Position numbers and translations under genes: made by a program. The notes below the pieces were generated by a model. The model made no database searches, was not told where the DNA came from, and worked only from the letters and a program-made list of their open reading frames with translations. Shown here piece by piece: positions 24,330 through 32,631 of a stretch of DNA of 32,631 nt. Source of the DNA: Alteromonadaceae bacterium (lineage in GTDB: Bacteria; Pseudomonadota; Gammaproteobacteria; Enterobacterales; Alteromonadaceae); NCBI GenBank assembly GCA_016765535.1, contig JAESPQ010000072.1:1-32631 (forward strand), given 5' to 3'. Each line of letters opens with the position of its first letter. Position 1 is the first letter of the stretch.

Positions 24330-26447
24330 CTACTCTTGAACTTCCATTTTTTGGGCTACTGATGTCGCAGTATATTGCTTCATCCAAGCAAACACTTGGT
24401 TGTACCAAAACACTAAATTATCAGGATTACGAATATGGTGATCTTCATCTTTAAACATCACTAATTTACTGTCAATACCGCTACGCTGTAGTGCAGTAAA
24501 GGCACCTAAACTTTGTGCATAAGGCACTCTATAATCTAGTTCCCCTTGAATGACTAACATTGGTGTACGCCAATTTTTTACAAACGCAGAGGGGTTAAAT
24601 TTAGTATAATCGTCGCTCACATTACCTTGATCATTGCCCCAAGGCGTGCCACCTAAGTCATGTTCAGGAAACCATAATTCTTCGGTTGACTGATAAAAAC
24701 TTGGCATATCAAATAAGCCCGCGTGGTTAACGATACATTTAAAGCGATTTGACCAATGCCCTTGGATCCAATTCATCATGTAGCCGCCATAAGAAGCGCC
24801 TAACGCACATGCATTATCACCGTTTAACCAAGGCTGTTGCTTAACAATAAAATCAAAGCCTTTTTGTAAATCTTCTAGCGGTTTACCGCCCCAATCACGT
24901 GCAATTGAATCAGTAAATTGTTGCCCATAACCAGTAGAGCCATGAAAGTCTATCATTACCACGCCATAGCCTTGTGCTGCCCATAATTGCGCATTCCAAC
25001 GAAAATGAAACATATTACCAAAGCTACCTTGCGGGCCACCATGTACCAAAAAGGCCATTGGATATTTTTTACCTTGTTCATAATTAACTGGTTTTAATAA
25101 ATAACCATGCACAATTTCATTATTCCAACCTTTAAAATTAAATTGTTCGAAATCAGCAAACTTAACTTTAGCTAATTTTTTTTTGTTAACATTGGTAAGT
25201 TGCTTTAAGCCATAACCATCGGTTTTAACGGTAAAAATATTAGCTGGATGGGCTAAATCATGATGGGTAAAATAAACACTATCGCCCGCAGTTGATAAGG
25301 AACCATTCGTGCCATCATTATAAATAGAACGCACATCACCGAATTCAGAATTCACTACAAAAATACTTTTTTGACCAACATCTTGTGCAGTCACAAGCAA
25401 AGTACGATTATCATCAGCAAAAATAAGTTCGCTTACTGAACGATCCCAATTTTGCGCAACTTTACTAATACGACCTGTAACATTATCACGTAAACGTAAT
25501 GAAAATTTATCTGACTCATACGCAGGTGTTGCCATTGCTTTATACGCTAAAAAACGACCATCATGTGAAAATACAGGCTTAGCATCCCACGCTTTATTAT
25601 CACGGGTAATATTGGTTATTTGATAAGAGTTTAAATTAACTTCAAACAAATCAAAGTTGGTTGTCCACGCATTATTGTGGTTATTTTTCACGGTTGCTGA
25701 ATTTTTTGCTGAAAAAACAAGTGATTTTAATTGCGGGTCAATCGCCACTTCGCCCATACCTGCAATATTATTTTGCCAGTGTGGAATAAGATCTTTTGCT
25801 GTCGTAATTATGGCGCTGCCATGTTTACGCGCAACAAATAAATGTTCTTTAAAGTCGGAAGCCCAAGTATCCCAATGGCGTACCATTAAGTTATTGTATA
25901 CGCGAGTATGATGCTTTTGCTCTTTAGCTTTTTTCATTGCCGCTTTAGTACAAGCAAAACCATTATCAGTTTCAATACAATCGGGTTTTACACTAATAGC
26001 CAGCACAAATAATTGTTCATTTGTTGATATTTTAAAGCTATTAACATCAAGCGCTAAATCGGTAATTTGTTGTGCTTCACCACCATTAAGCGCTAATTGC
26101 CAAATTTGCGCACTACCACTACGTATTGACAAAAAATATAATGACTTACTATTATTCGCCCAAATAACATTCCACTCAGATAACTTGTTACTAGTGATTT
26201 GTTTTACTTTACCTGTGGCAATATTTTTCAAATACAGATGATTTGATTTACCAGCCGTCCCCTCTTTAAGCCCGTAAACCAAATATTTACCGTTAGGTGA
26301 AATCACCACATCGTGTAATTGATTTAAGCTATTAAGTTTTTCAACCGTAAATTGTTCTTGGGGTTGCAGCTCATTAATATTACTTTCAGCAAAGCTAATA
26401 AATGACACGCACGCCGCTAACAATAAAGAGGCTAATTTAATATTCAT
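24330..26447 (-). CDS. Secreted S9-family prolyl oligopeptidase-type peptidase
   Basis: A 705-residue protein with a signal peptide (MNIKLASLLLAACVSFISFA). The N-terminal 400 residues form a beta-propeller with repeated strands such as HDVVISPNGKYLVYGLKEG and PVFSHDGRFLAYKAMA. The C-terminal alpha/beta-hydrolase domain has HGGPQGSFGN, the nucleophile GASYGGYMMNW, the aspartate in GELDYRVPYAQ and the histidine in DEDHHIRNPDN, completing the Ser-Asp-His triad. It should cleave short peptides in the periplasm, as dipeptidyl- or acylaminoacyl-peptidases do; exact specificity is open. Cysteines 150-160 (CIETDNGFAC) could form a disulfide. AGGAAA is well placed before the ATG at 26447. Confidence 0.93.
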   Translation of the reverse strand: MNIKLASLLLAACVSFISFAESNINELQPQEQFTVEKLNSLNQLHDVVISPNGKYLVYGLKEGTAGKSNHLYLKNIATGKVKQITSNKLSEWNVIWANNSKSLYFLSIRSGSAQIWQLALNGGEAQQITDLALDVNSFKISTNEQLFVLAISVKPDCIETDNGFACTKAAMKKAKEQKHHTRVYNNLMVRHWDTWASDFKEHLFVARKHGSAIITTAKDLIPHWQNNIAGMGEVAIDPQLKSLVFSAKNSATVKNNHNNAWTTNFDLFEVNLNSYQITNITRDNKAWDAKPVFSHDGRFLAYKAMATPAYESDKFSLRLRDNVTGRISKVAQNWDRSVSELIFADDNRTLLVTAQDVGQKSIFVVNSEFGDVRSIYNDGTNGSLSTAGDSVYFTHHDLAHPANIFTVKTDGYGLKQLTNVNKKKLAKVKFADFEQFNFKGWNNEIVHGYLLKPVNYEQGKKYPMAFLVHGGPQGSFGNMFHFRWNAQLWAAQGYGVVMIDFHGSTGYGQQFTDSIARDWGGKPLEDLQKGFDFIVKQQPWLNGDNACALGASYGGYMMNWIQGHWSNRFKCIVNHAGLFDMPSFYQSTEELWFPEHDLGGTPWGNDQGNVSDDYTKFNPSAFVKNWRTPMLVIQGELDYRVPYAQSLGAFTALQRSGIDSKLVMFKDEDHHIRNPDNLVFWYNQVFAWMKQYTATSVAQKMEVQE

Positions 26448-26479
26448 AACTATTTCCTGTTATTTTTTAATAATTAGAC

Positions 26480-26511
26480 AAAAAACGCCCTATCTGATGA
26501 AGTAGAGCGTT
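26480..26511 (-). terminator. Intrinsic terminator of the fumarase gene
   Basis: Read on the minus strand, AACGCTCTA and TAGGGCGTT form a 9-bp stem (one G-T pair) around a 10-base loop, followed at once by a T-run. It lies a few bases after the fumarase stop at 26519 and before the peptidase gene, so the two minus-strand genes are separate units. Confidence 0.85.
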
Positions 26512-26518
26512 AGTTTAA

Positions 26519-28045
26519 TTATTCGCCTTTAAGCTTTTGATCAAGCACTTCTATTTTCTTTTGCCAAATAGCAGGGCCGGTAACATGTGCCGATTCACCA
26601 TTACTGTCTACCGCAACCGTTACTGGCATATCTTCCACTTCAAATTCATAAATGGCTTCCATACCTAATTCTTCAAAAGCGACAACTTTGGCCTTTTTTA
26701 CCGCTTTAGACACTAAATAAGCAGCGCCACCAACGGCCATTAAATAGACTGATTTATGATTTTTAATGGTTTCAACGGTTTCTGCACCGCGCTCAGCTTT
26801 ACCAATGGTACCAAGTAAGCCTGTTTCAGCCAGCATCATTTCGGTAAATTTATCCATACGAGTTGCCGTCGTTGGGCCAGCAGGGCCTACCGCTTCATCA
26901 CCAATAGCATCAACAGGGCCGACGTAGTAAATAAACTTATCGGAAAAATCTACAGGCAATTTTTCACCGTTAGCTAACATTTCTTGAATACGTTTATGAG
27001 CGGCATCGCGTCCTGTTAAAATAGTACCACTGAGTAATACCGTTTCACCTGTTTTCCAAGAACTCACATCGGATTTTTTCAAGTCATCAACATTAACACG
27101 ACGAACATTATCACCCACTTCCCAAGTGATCTCAGGCCACTCTTCTAGTTTTGGCGGTATTAAGTTAGCAGGGCCTGTACCATCTAGATGAAAATGTATA
27201 TGGCGAGTTGCCGCACAATTGGGGATCATCACCAATGGTTTAGACGCTGCATGAGTGGGCACTGTCTTAATTTTAACGTCAACAACGGTCGTTAAACCAC
27301 CTAAGCCTTGTGCGCCAATACCGAGCTTATTTACCCGCTCAAAAATTTCTAAACGTAATTTTTCTTCCGCTGTTTCTGCGCCGCGATCCATTAATTCTTG
27401 AATATCAACACTATCCATTAAACTTTCTTTTGCTAGTACAGCTGCTTTTTCAGCTGTACCACCAATGCCTATACCTAACATTCCTGGTGGACACCAGCCA
27501 GCGCCCATAGTAGGTAATGTTTTTACTACCCAATCAGCGACTGAATCACTTGGATTAAGCATCACCATTTTAGTTTTATTTTCACTACCGCCACCTTTAG
27601 CGGCAATCATCACTTCAATTTTATCACCGGCGACTAAATCAATATGCACAACTGCTGGCGTATTATCTTTGGTGTTTTTTCGCGCACCAATAGGATCAGC
27701 AACAATAGAAGCACGTAACGGATTATCAGGATTTAAATAAGCACGTCGTGTACCCTCATCAACCATTTGCTGTACGGTTAAGTCTGTTTTATCCCAGTTA
27801 ACCTCCATACCTATTTTAACAAAACAAGTTACTATGCCCGTATCTTGGCAAATGGGACGTTTGCCCATTGCCGACATCCGTGAATTAATCAAAATTTGTG
27901 CAATCGCATCCTTAGCAGCCTGTGATTGTTCTTTATGATAAGCTTTTTCTAACGCTTGAATAAAATCAAGAGGATGATAATAAGAAATGTATTGTAAGGA
28001 GTCTTCAATACTGTCGATAAAATCTTGTTGTTTAATAGTGGTCAT
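26519..28045 (-). CDS. fumA: Fumarate hydratase, class I (iron-sulfur)
   Basis: A 508-residue class I fumarase with the alpha and beta domains fused, the normal length for gammaproteobacterial FumA/FumB types. Probable cluster cysteines are in RPICQDTGI, PNCAATRHIHFH and GAGWCPPGMLGIGIGG. The beta domain shows LLSGTILTGRDAAHKRI and YYVGPVDAIGDEAVGPAGPTTATRMD. It interconverts fumarate and malate in the TCA cycle through an oxygen-sensitive [4Fe-4S] cluster. FumA versus FumB cannot be separated by sequence. AGAGAG lies just before the ATG at 28045. It is transcribed away from pabB across a 168-bp divergent region. Confidence 0.93.
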   Translation of the reverse strand: MTTIKQQDFIDSIEDSLQYISYYHPLDFIQALEKAYHKEQSQAAKDAIAQILINSRMSAMGKRPICQDTGIVTCFVKIGMEVNWDKTDLTVQQMVDEGTRRAYLNPDNPLRASIVADPIGARKNTKDNTPAVVHIDLVAGDKIEVMIAAKGGGSENKTKMVMLNPSDSVADWVVKTLPTMGAGWCPPGMLGIGIGGTAEKAAVLAKESLMDSVDIQELMDRGAETAEEKLRLEIFERVNKLGIGAQGLGGLTTVVDVKIKTVPTHAASKPLVMIPNCAATRHIHFHLDGTGPANLIPPKLEEWPEITWEVGDNVRRVNVDDLKKSDVSSWKTGETVLLSGTILTGRDAAHKRIQEMLANGEKLPVDFSDKFIYYVGPVDAIGDEAVGPAGPTTATRMDKFTEMMLAETGLLGTIGKAERGAETVETIKNHKSVYLMAVGGAAYLVSKAVKKAKVVAFEELGMEAIYEFEVEDMPVTVAVDSNGESAHVTGPAIWQKKIEVLDQKLKGE

Positions 28046-28118
28046 TACGCTCTCTTCTATTAAGGTTTAAAAGATCAGTGATTATTAGTAGTAACTAAAA
28101 ATATTATGTAATTCTAGC

Positions 28119-28146
28119 TTGAAAGTAAAAAATTTGCCGATATGAT
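28119..28146 (+). promoter_or_regulatory. Predicted sigma-70 promoter of pabB
   Basis: TTGAAA (28119-28124) and TATGAT (28141-28146) are 16 bases apart, each one or two bases from consensus, 68 bases before the pabB start. No other strong pair was seen in this gap. Confidence 0.5.
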
Positions 28147-28213
28147 ACCCTGCTTATAACAGCGCTACCATATTTTTACTTAATTTTTTATTTAATATAT
28201 TGAAGAATAAACT

Positions 28214-29644
28214 TTGTCTAAATCAGCTATTACCACGACTTTACTTAAATTTTCCCCCTCATTAAAGGCAAAATTAAAGCCGCAACAATTATTTGCCTAT
28301 TTTGCCAACCAACCTTGGGCGTTTTGGTTAGACTCTTGTGATAGTTCACATGAAGACTGTCAATTCGACATTATGGTATTTGATCCTAGCATTACCTTAA
28401 CAACACAGGCTAACAGCACCAAAATTGATCATTTTAACGATCAAGGTGAATTAATTAAAAGTGAGTACAATACAGACGATCCGCTCGCCTTAGTTGAACA
28501 ATACCAACAAGGTGTTTTTGCAAAAAAAACATTACCAATAAGTGAACTACCCTTTATTGGCGGCGCATTAGGTTATTTTGCTTATGACCTAGGTCGACAA
28601 TTTGAAATGATGCCAGATATAGCTAAGCGTGATATTGATTTACCCGATATGGCGGTAGGCATATATCAACAAGCCATTATTTATGATCACAAAACGCAAC
28701 AATTTCATTTGATTTGCCCAACAGATAAACAACAAGCTTTAACTACAAAAATAACTCAATTAATAAAAATAGAGTTACCAACTACATCAACATTTAAAAT
28801 AACAAAAGCATGGCAAAGTAATATCAATAAAAGCGCTTATGACCAGAAATTTAAACAAGTACAAGAGTATTTACTCTCGGGCGATTGTTATCAAATTAAT
28901 TTAGCTCAACGTTTTAAAGCACAATATAAAGGTGATGAATTTCAAGCTTATTTAGCACTAAGAGCCGCCAATAACGCGCCTTTTTCGGCATTTATGCGTT
29001 TTGATGATGCGGCAATATTAAGCATTTCACCCGAGCGATTTTTACAAGTAAGTAAGCAAAACAAAGTACAAGCCAAACCCATAAAAGGTACTCGCCCCAG
29101 AAGTCTAGATAAACAACAAGACCAAGCCTATGCTGACGAACTCAAAAATGCGACAAAAGATCAAGCTGAAAACCTAATGATTGTTGATTTACTGCGTAAC
29201 GATATCAGCAAAGCTTGCATTGCTGGCAGCGTAAAAGTGCCAAAACTTTTTGCGATAGAAAGTTTTCCTGCGGTGCACCATTTGGTCAGTACTGTTGAAG
29301 GGCAGTTAAGTGATAATAAACACCCCATTGATTTATTACGTGGCGCTTTTCCTGGTGGCTCGATCACGGGTGCTCCAAAAGTAAGAGCGATGGAAATCAT
29401 CGAGCAACTAGAACCTCACAAACGTAGTATCTACTGCGGCTCTATTGGCTATATATCTGCCTGTGGACGTATGGATACTAGCATCACTATTCGTACCTTA
29501 GTCTGCCAACAAACCGAACAAAAAGAGAAAAATATTTTTTGTTGGGCGGGTGGCGGTTTAGTTGCCGACTCACAAGTTGATGACGAATATCAAGAAACTT
29601 TCGATAAAGTCAATAAAATACTGCCGATTTTAGCAAAGCTGTAA
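28214..29644 (+). CDS. pabB: Aminodeoxychorismate synthase component I
   Basis: A 476-residue chorismate-utilising enzyme. The chorismate-binding domain has SGDCYQINLAQRF, PIKGTRPR (the lysine of PIKGT marks PabB-type chemistry), LMIVDLLRNDIS, VHHLVSTVEG and GGSITGAPKVRAMEII. The end reads CWAGGGLVADSQVDDEYQET. With PabA it makes 4-amino-4-deoxychorismate for folate. PIKGT rather than PIAGT, and GDCYQ, separate it from anthranilate synthase TrpE. The start is TTG at 28214; the first ATG is at about residue 54 and would cut the conserved N-terminal domain. The Nudix gene follows after 46 bases and may be co-transcribed. Confidence 0.93.
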   Translation: MSKSAITTTLLKFSPSLKAKLKPQQLFAYFANQPWAFWLDSCDSSHEDCQFDIMVFDPSITLTTQANSTKIDHFNDQGELIKSEYNTDDPLALVEQYQQGVFAKKTLPISELPFIGGALGYFAYDLGRQFEMMPDIAKRDIDLPDMAVGIYQQAIIYDHKTQQFHLICPTDKQQALTTKITQLIKIELPTTSTFKITKAWQSNINKSAYDQKFKQVQEYLLSGDCYQINLAQRFKAQYKGDEFQAYLALRAANNAPFSAFMRFDDAAILSISPERFLQVSKQNKVQAKPIKGTRPRSLDKQQDQAYADELKNATKDQAENLMIVDLLRNDISKACIAGSVKVPKLFAIESFPAVHHLVSTVEGQLSDNKHPIDLLRGAFPGGSITGAPKVRAMEIIEQLEPHKRSIYCGSIGYISACGRMDTSITIRTLVCQQTEQKEKNIFCWAGGGLVADSQVDDEYQETFDKVNKILPILAKL

Positions 29645-29690
29645 TAAACTATTAATAGCAATGAGCCAGCAGTAAAAAAGGACAACTATT

Positions 29691-30275
29691 GTGACTAAAA
29701 ATGAGTTTTTAACACGTTTTCAAATGAACTCATTAGCGCCTTCTACACATAAATATCGTTATAACGTGATAAAAGCAAAGAGTAAACTAAAACAAGCGGC
29801 AGTATTATTGCCTATTATAGAACATAATAATGAGCTCAATATATTATTAACCAAACGAGCCAGCCATTTACGCCATCATGGCGGACAAATATGCTTGCCT
29901 GGCGGACGTGTTGATAGTGATGATGACAATATTATTTTTACCGCAACCCGTGAAGCGTTTGAAGAAATAGCATTGGCACCTCAAGACTGTGAAATTATTG
30001 GTCAACTTCACCCTTATCAGACAATTTCTGGCTTTGTAATAAAACCCGTAGTTGCCTTTATCCCAACTTCAGCCAACTTATCTGCCAGCATAGATGAAGT
30101 AGAAGAAATATTTGAAGTACCATTAAATCACTTTTTAAATACTGACAATATAAAATCAGTATGGCTACAACAACAAGATCGCAGCTACCAAGTTCATTTT
30201 ATGCCCTATAATCATTACAACATTTGGGGAGCTACTGCTGCTATTTTAAAAGATCTAGTCGATCATATTCGCTAA
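29691..30275 (+). CDS. nudL: Nudix hydrolase, CoA pyrophosphatase NudL-type
   Basis: A 194-residue Nudix enzyme. The family-specific LLTKRASHLRHHGGQICLPGG (residues about 52-72) runs into the Nudix box, GGRVDSDDDN... ending REAFEEIAL. The usual glycine near the end of the box is alanine, as in E. coli NudL, so this is a family feature and not damage. It should cleave CoA to 4'-phosphopantetheine and 3',5'-ADP. The GTG start at 29691 has AAGGA eight bases upstream. It follows pabB by 46 bases on the same strand. The pairing of pabB with nudL is common in gammaproteobacteria, including E. coli (pabB-nudL-sdaA), and sdaA is next here too. Confidence 0.92.
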   Translation: MTKNEFLTRFQMNSLAPSTHKYRYNVIKAKSKLKQAAVLLPIIEHNNELNILLTKRASHLRHHGGQICLPGGRVDSDDDNIIFTATREAFEEIALAPQDCEIIGQLHPYQTISGFVIKPVVAFIPTSANLSASIDEVEEIFEVPLNHFLNTDNIKSVWLQQQDRSYQVHFMPYNHYNIWGATAAILKDLVDHIR

Positions 30276-30349
30276 AATCAATCAATTTCAGTTTACCTAA
30301 GTTGATTAAAATCTTGTTTATAGTGAAAACTTTCAGTACCATTGCCGAA

Positions 30350-30373
30350 TATAATTTTACTAAAAAGTAAAAT
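30350..30373. promoter_or_regulatory. sdaA promoter -10 overlapping an 8-bp palindrome
   Basis: TATAAT (30350-30355) is a consensus -10 box without a clear -35 partner. It overlaps the inverted repeat ATTTTACT (30354-30361), AAAA, AGTAAAAT (30366-30373). The palindrome would sit at the transcription start, 27 bases before the ATG, and could be an operator or a leader hairpin. Confidence 0.4.
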
Positions 30374-30399
30374 ACCAACTATTAATTCAGGTTTTTATT

Positions 30400-31776
30400 A
30401 TGATCAGCGTATTTGATATGTTTTCGATTGGCATTGGTCCATCTAGTTCACACACTGTAGGCCCTATGCGCGCCGCTAAACTTTTTGTTGAAAACTTAAC
30501 CGAACAACAGTTGTTGACACAAATAGATACCGTTACTTGTGAATTATTTGGCTCGCTAGGACAAACAGGAATAGGTCATGGTACAGGTAAAGCGGTAATT
30601 TTAGGATTAAGTGGTGAAAAACCAGAAAGTATTAACGTTGATGACATTGATAGCATTTTAGCTGAGGTTGTTAACACGCAAACAATAACATTGGCGCATC
30701 AACATAATGTTAATTTCCCTAAAAATACCGCCATTGTTTATCATCGACGAAAAACATTACCCGCGCATGCCAATGCCATGACGTTAAATGCTTTTAAAAG
30801 TAATAAATTAATATTATCTGAAACCTATTATTCTATCGGCGGAGGTTTTATTGTTAAAGATTGTGATTTTGAAAAAGAAAAAAACAAAGCACTTTCTTTA
30901 CATAGTAATGTAAAACGCCCACATGTATTTTCAACGGCAGATGAATTAATTACCATCACTAAAGACAAAGGTCTAAGCATTAGCACCATTATGATGGATA
31001 ATGAAAAATGTCTTTTAAGTGAAGATAAAATTCGCAGCCAGCTAATCAATATTTGGTCTGCCATGCGCGCTAGTGTTGATCGAGGCATTAAAACGGAAGG
31101 TATTTTACCCGGCGGTTTAAAAGTAACTCGCCGCGCCCCTGCTTTGCATCGCACCTTATCGGTTGAAAACAATAACGACCCATTAAGTGCGATGGACTGG
31201 GTCAATTTATTTGCCCTTGCCGTAAATGAAGAAAATGCCGCAGGCAGTCGAGTAGTAACCGCACCAACGAATGGTGCTGCGGGTATTATTCCAGCCGTAC
31301 TGTGTTATTACGACAAATTTGTAAAACCCGTCAGTGATGACGATTGTATTCGTTATTTATTAACCGCCGCCGCGATTGGCATTTTATATAAAACCAATGC
31401 GTCAATTTCAGGCGCAGAGGTTGGTTGTCAAGGTGAAGTTGGCGTGGCTTGTTCTATGGCAGCGGGTGCTTTAACCGAAATTGTCGGCGGTAATCCATCA
31501 CAAGTAGAAAACGCGGCCGAAATTGGCATGGAACATAATTTAGGACTAACCTGTGACCCTGTTGGTGGTTTGGTACAAGTGCCGTGTATTGAACGTAATG
31601 CAATGGGTGCAGTTAAAGCAATTAATGCCTCTCGCTTGGCATTACGCGGTAGTGGTATGCATAAAGTGTCGTTAGATAAGGTCATCAAAACCATGTGGGA
31701 TACTGGTAATGATATGAAAACAAAATACAAAGAAACATCGCGTGGCGGTTTAGCGGTTAATATCATTGAATGTTAA
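30400..31776 (+). CDS. sdaA: L-serine ammonia-lyase, iron-sulfur type
   Basis: A 458-residue single-chain L-serine dehydratase. The N-terminal beta domain starts [22 protein letters not shown], the family hallmark. The alpha domain shows [37 protein letters not shown] and [18 protein letters not shown], which hold the cluster-binding cysteines. It deaminates L-serine to pyruvate and ammonia. It is 124 bases after nudL and has its own probable promoter. The gene order pabB-nudL-sdaA is the same as in E. coli. A perfect 13-bp terminator follows. Confidence 0.95.
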   Translation: MISVFDMFSIGIGPSSSHTVGPMRAAKLFVENLTEQQLLTQIDTVTCELFGSLGQTGIGHGTGKAVILGLSGEKPESINVDDIDSILAEVVNTQTITLAHQHNVNFPKNTAIVYHRRKTLPAHANAMTLNAFKSNKLILSETYYSIGGGFIVKDCDFEKEKNKALSLHSNVKRPHVFSTADELITITKDKGLSISTIMMDNEKCLLSEDKIRSQLINIWSAMRASVDRGIKTEGILPGGLKVTRRAPALHRTLSVENNNDPLSAMDWVNLFALAVNEENAAGSRVVTAPTNGAAGIIPAVLCYYDKFVKPVSDDDCIRYLLTAAAIGILYKTNASISGAEVGCQGEVGVACSMAAGALTEIVGGNPSQVENAAEIGMEHNLGLTCDPVGGLVQVPCIERNAMGAVKAINASRLALRGSGMHKVSLDKVIKTMWDTGNDMKTKYKETSRGGLAVNIIEC

Positions 31777-31803
31777 CTACTCTTAATTTTAAGGCGTTAT
31801 AAA

Positions 31804-31837
31804 CTTAAAAAGGCCATCAATGATTGGCCTTTTTAAG
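31804..31837. terminator. Bidirectional terminator between sdaA and cysB
   Basis: CTTAAAAAGGCCA (31804-31816) and TGGCCTTTTTAAG (31825-31837) are exact 13-base inverted arms around an 8-base loop. The T-run on either strand makes it work for both convergent genes. Confidence 0.92.
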
Positions 31838-31860
31838 ATCTTATGATAAAAATAGCCTTG

Positions 31861-32631
<771 letters not shown>

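Noticed and set aside
30828-31766. Antisense frames of 112-125 codons within sdaA
   Set aside because: They are shadows of the conserved sdaA coding sequence, with no ribosome site or family features.

Overview
The window looks like a chromosomal segment of a cold-adapted marine gammaproteobacterium of the Colwellia/Alteromonadales type. I infer this from the AT-rich base composition and codon use, the class of proteins present (RhlE, CysB, class I fumarase, SdaA, MCP-less c-di-GMP proteins) and the style of the intergenic palindromic repeats. No database search was possible, so the genus is a judgement. No rRNA, tRNA, CRISPR, transposase or phage gene was seen.

Region by region: (1) 1-7345 is a leucine/isovalerate catabolic cluster, all on +: the end of isovaleryl-CoA dehydrogenase, then liuB, liuC, liuD and liuE (methylcrotonyl-CoA carboxylase, methylglutaconyl-CoA hydratase, HMG-CoA lyase), then, after a repeat-filled gap, the two subunits of a 3-oxoacid CoA-transferase. 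Together they take isovaleryl-CoA to acetyl-CoA plus acetoacetate and re-activate the acetoacetate. (2) 7346-8135 holds a probable cyclic-di-GMP-I (GEMM) riboswitch, the small secreted protein gene it precedes, and a strong terminator. (3) 8233-8498 is a 266-bp non-coding element built as a terminal inverted repeat enclosing two long hairpins with complementary loops; it ends on the start codon of a patatin-like phospholipase gene. (4) 9648-19813 holds housekeeping and accessory genes: a KefB/C-type antiporter, a diguanylate cyclase, RhlE helicase, an orphan MlaC-like protein, an AraC regulator, a YcbL-type metallo-hydrolase, a sodium:neurotransmitter-type symporter and RmuC. (5) 19999-24313 is a tight three-gene operon: a periplasmic cupredoxin-like protein, a membrane-bound GGDEF-EAL protein with a degenerate GGDEF and intact EAL, and a putative outer-membrane barrel. 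(6) 24330-32631 holds an S9 peptidase, class I fumarase, PabB, the Nudix enzyme NudL, L-serine dehydratase SdaA and the C-terminal part of CysB.

The most notable theme is cyclic di-GMP: one maker (GGDEF with an I-site), one probable degrader (EAL) with a possible copper or redox input, and one probable RNA sensor controlling a secreted protein of unknown function. The best candidates for something undescribed are the cupredoxin/EAL/barrel operon, the riboswitch-controlled secreted protein, and the Y-shaped palindromic element.
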